Assembly (NCBI GenBank): GCA_030220185.1
Contig: JASPKZ010007429.1
Coordinates: forward strand, 1,022,001 to 1,086,000
Length of the DNA stretch: 64,000 nucleotides
Reading direction: 5' to 3'
Source of the DNA: Diploptera punctata
Taxonomy: Eukaryota > Arthropoda > Insecta > Blattodea > Blaberidae
The notes beneath the pieces were generated by a model. That model was not told the DNA's origin and did no database searches. It saw only the letters and a list, made by a program, of their open reading frames with translations. Shown piece by piece: positions 62,806 through 64,000 of this stretch; positions within the stretch are counted from its first letter, which is position 1, and each line of letters begins with the position of its first letter. The position numbers and the translations under genes are program-made.

Positions 62806-62967
62806 AATGTTCGAGCAAGCTATGTTTTAACATGCGGAGGTCTGCAGTCTGATATGTTGGCAAAAATGTCTGGTGGAAAACCTGATCCAAAAATTGTTCC
62901 ATTCCGAGGAGAATATCTCCTACTAAATCCAGATAAATGTGATCTAGTCAACGGGAACATATACCCT
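62806..62967 (+). CDS. L2HGDH: L2HGDH exon 4
   Basis: The exon starts after TTTATATTTTCAG (62805) and ends before the donor GTGAGT at 62968 (162 bases, 54 codons, phase 0 at both ends). It encodes [20 protein letters not shown], then [20 protein letters not shown] and LVNGNIYP, matching animal L2HGDH (human: YVVTCAGLYSDRISELSG, PRIVPFRGDYLLLKPEKC, LVKGNIYP). Y-V-x-T-C-x-G-L is the second FAD-contacting segment. The exon is intact although a transposable insertion lies just before its acceptor. The remaining C-terminal half of the protein lies beyond the window. Confidence 0.94.
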
Positions 62968-63073
62968 GTGAGTAGTTTTATATTAAACTAGCTATGCTAC
63001 GCCTAAATAAATTAAATATTAAGGGGTAAATACTGTAGCAAACCAAACATGACAGTTGCTGGAGTAAATATTT

Positions 63074-63890
63074 AAGAACCAGTTACAAAATCTGAAACTC
63101 CCACACCTGTACTAAAAGCTCTAGCGTTAGAAGCTGTGAATAAGAGATATCCACCAGAAGAATGGTTACATGTCTACACAGATGGATCTACTATTGATAT
63201 CAACTCAGGATCAGGAATTACATGTGCATTATTTTCATTTTATCAAGCAGCAGGATACCACACAACAAATTTTGATGTGGAAGTAACGACTATTCATATT
63301 TCACTCCAACAATTATTATACAGAATAAATAAATTTCAAAATGCTGTCATACTCTCTGATTCTAAGGCAGCAATATATGCAATAAATTCACACAAAACAA
63401 AGTCAATACAAATTAAAGAGTGCTACAAAATGATTCAACAACTTCAAAAACTACAGAAAAGAATTCAATTGCAATGGATACCTGCACATTGTGGAATTGC
63501 TGGAAATGACACTGCTGATTTTCTTGCCAAAAAAGGGTCCAATCTAATTCAGAATACTACTAAAAGCTTACCTTTCGCATCCATAAAAAGAATAATTAAA
63601 AACAAATATAAAATCAAACAAAAGCAAGACCTGTGTAATAAAGTCAGAGACAAAAAATGGAATATTTTAGTAAAGAAGCCAGATATTATTCCAGAAATTC
63701 CACGTAAAACTACAGTAGCAAAATTTAGACTGCTTACAGAACATGACTATTTGGCCAAACATTTATATAAAATAGGAATCTACACGAATCCAAATTGTCC
63801 TCTATGCAACAAAGACAAAGAAATGAACGAAGAACATCTACAAACCTGTGAAGTATTACCTGTTGGATCCACCATAGAGAAATATTAGAG
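63074..63890 (+). mobile_element. LINE fragment: RNase H domain and zinc-binding tail
   Basis: A forward open frame without stops (from a stop at 63071 to 63888). RNase H motifs in order: VYTDGSTID (first D), FDVEV (E), ILSDSKAAIYAI (D), IQLQWIPAHCGIAGNDTADF (H and last D), all catalytic acids present. Then a linker and KIGIYTNPNCPLCNKDKEMN with EEHLQTCE, the H/C-rich knuckle typical of jockey-type LINEs. The reverse transcriptase upstream is missing, so it is a 5'-truncated copy in the intron after exon 4. Confidence 0.9.
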
Positions 63891-63964
63891 AGCAAGAACG
63901 CTAATGGCTTCATTGCCAAGGCCCAGCATTTGAAAACAACAACATATTTGATTTTGAATTTCAG

Positions 63965-64000
63965 GTAAACTCCCATTTCTAACAGTCGGATTTCACTGAT
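63965..64000 (+). other. Possible start of L2HGDH exon 5, frame damaged
   Basis: After an acceptor-like TTGAATTTCAG, the 36 bases include CCATTTCTA and TTTCACTGAT, which would fit PFLGVHFT of L2HGDH if one base were removed. In the phase required by exon 4 the frame stops after five codons. It may be a sequence error, a pseudo-exon or chance. Confidence 0.25.

Overview
The window reads as a stretch of a large, repeat-choked insect genome. The base composition is AT-rich. The interspersed repeats are LINEs with ATT or GTAA tails, several tRNA-headed SINE families, Penelope-like retroelements and mariner relatives. The C-terminal protein motifs of the commonest LINE (WAGHVARM, then GRPRMRW, then WRAYVRAAMNLRV) resemble copies I know from cockroaches, so a blattodean (cockroach or termite) is my best guess. 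That assignment is inference, not proof.

Only one host gene is supported: the 5' part of L-2-hydroxyglutarate dehydrogenase (L2HGDH), on the + strand. I assemble four coding exons with matching intron phases: exon 1 at 35408-35529 (start codon and mitochondrial leader, with a DRE-type TATCGATA promoter motif 39 bases upstream), exon 2 at 41603-42023 (FAD-binding fold), exon 3 at 48713-48916 and exon 4 at 62806-62967. The introns are about 6.1, 6.7 and 13.9 kb and are packed with mobile elements. The gene continues beyond the right edge; a possible next exon at 63965 has a damaged frame.

Layout. 0-35 kb is intergenic: at least fifteen 5'-truncated LINE copies of several families, SINEs, a 1.3 kb A-rich repeat that grew out of a SINE tail, mariner, pogo and hAT-type relics, and many ATT, TA or GA microsatellites. 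35.4-64 kb is the L2HGDH locus. Introns 2 and 3 (42-62.8 kb) hold an unusual crowd of Penelope-like fragments (GIY-YIG endonuclease end) and short fold-back insertions. Most of these share a terminal sequence (CCTCATAATGTTA or its complement), many have 10-16 base target duplications, and many contain a hammerhead-ribozyme-like core (CTGANGA, stem II, GAAA), often once on each arm of the hairpin.

The order of insertion can be read directly at several places: a DD41D mariner inside a Penelope fragment, a Penelope copy inside a Harbinger-like MITE, a Harbinger-like MITE inside a Penelope copy, a SINE inside a LINE inside the L2HGDH intron, and a young LINE inside an older copy of itself. The fold-back hammerhead-bearing elements are the most interesting content of the window.
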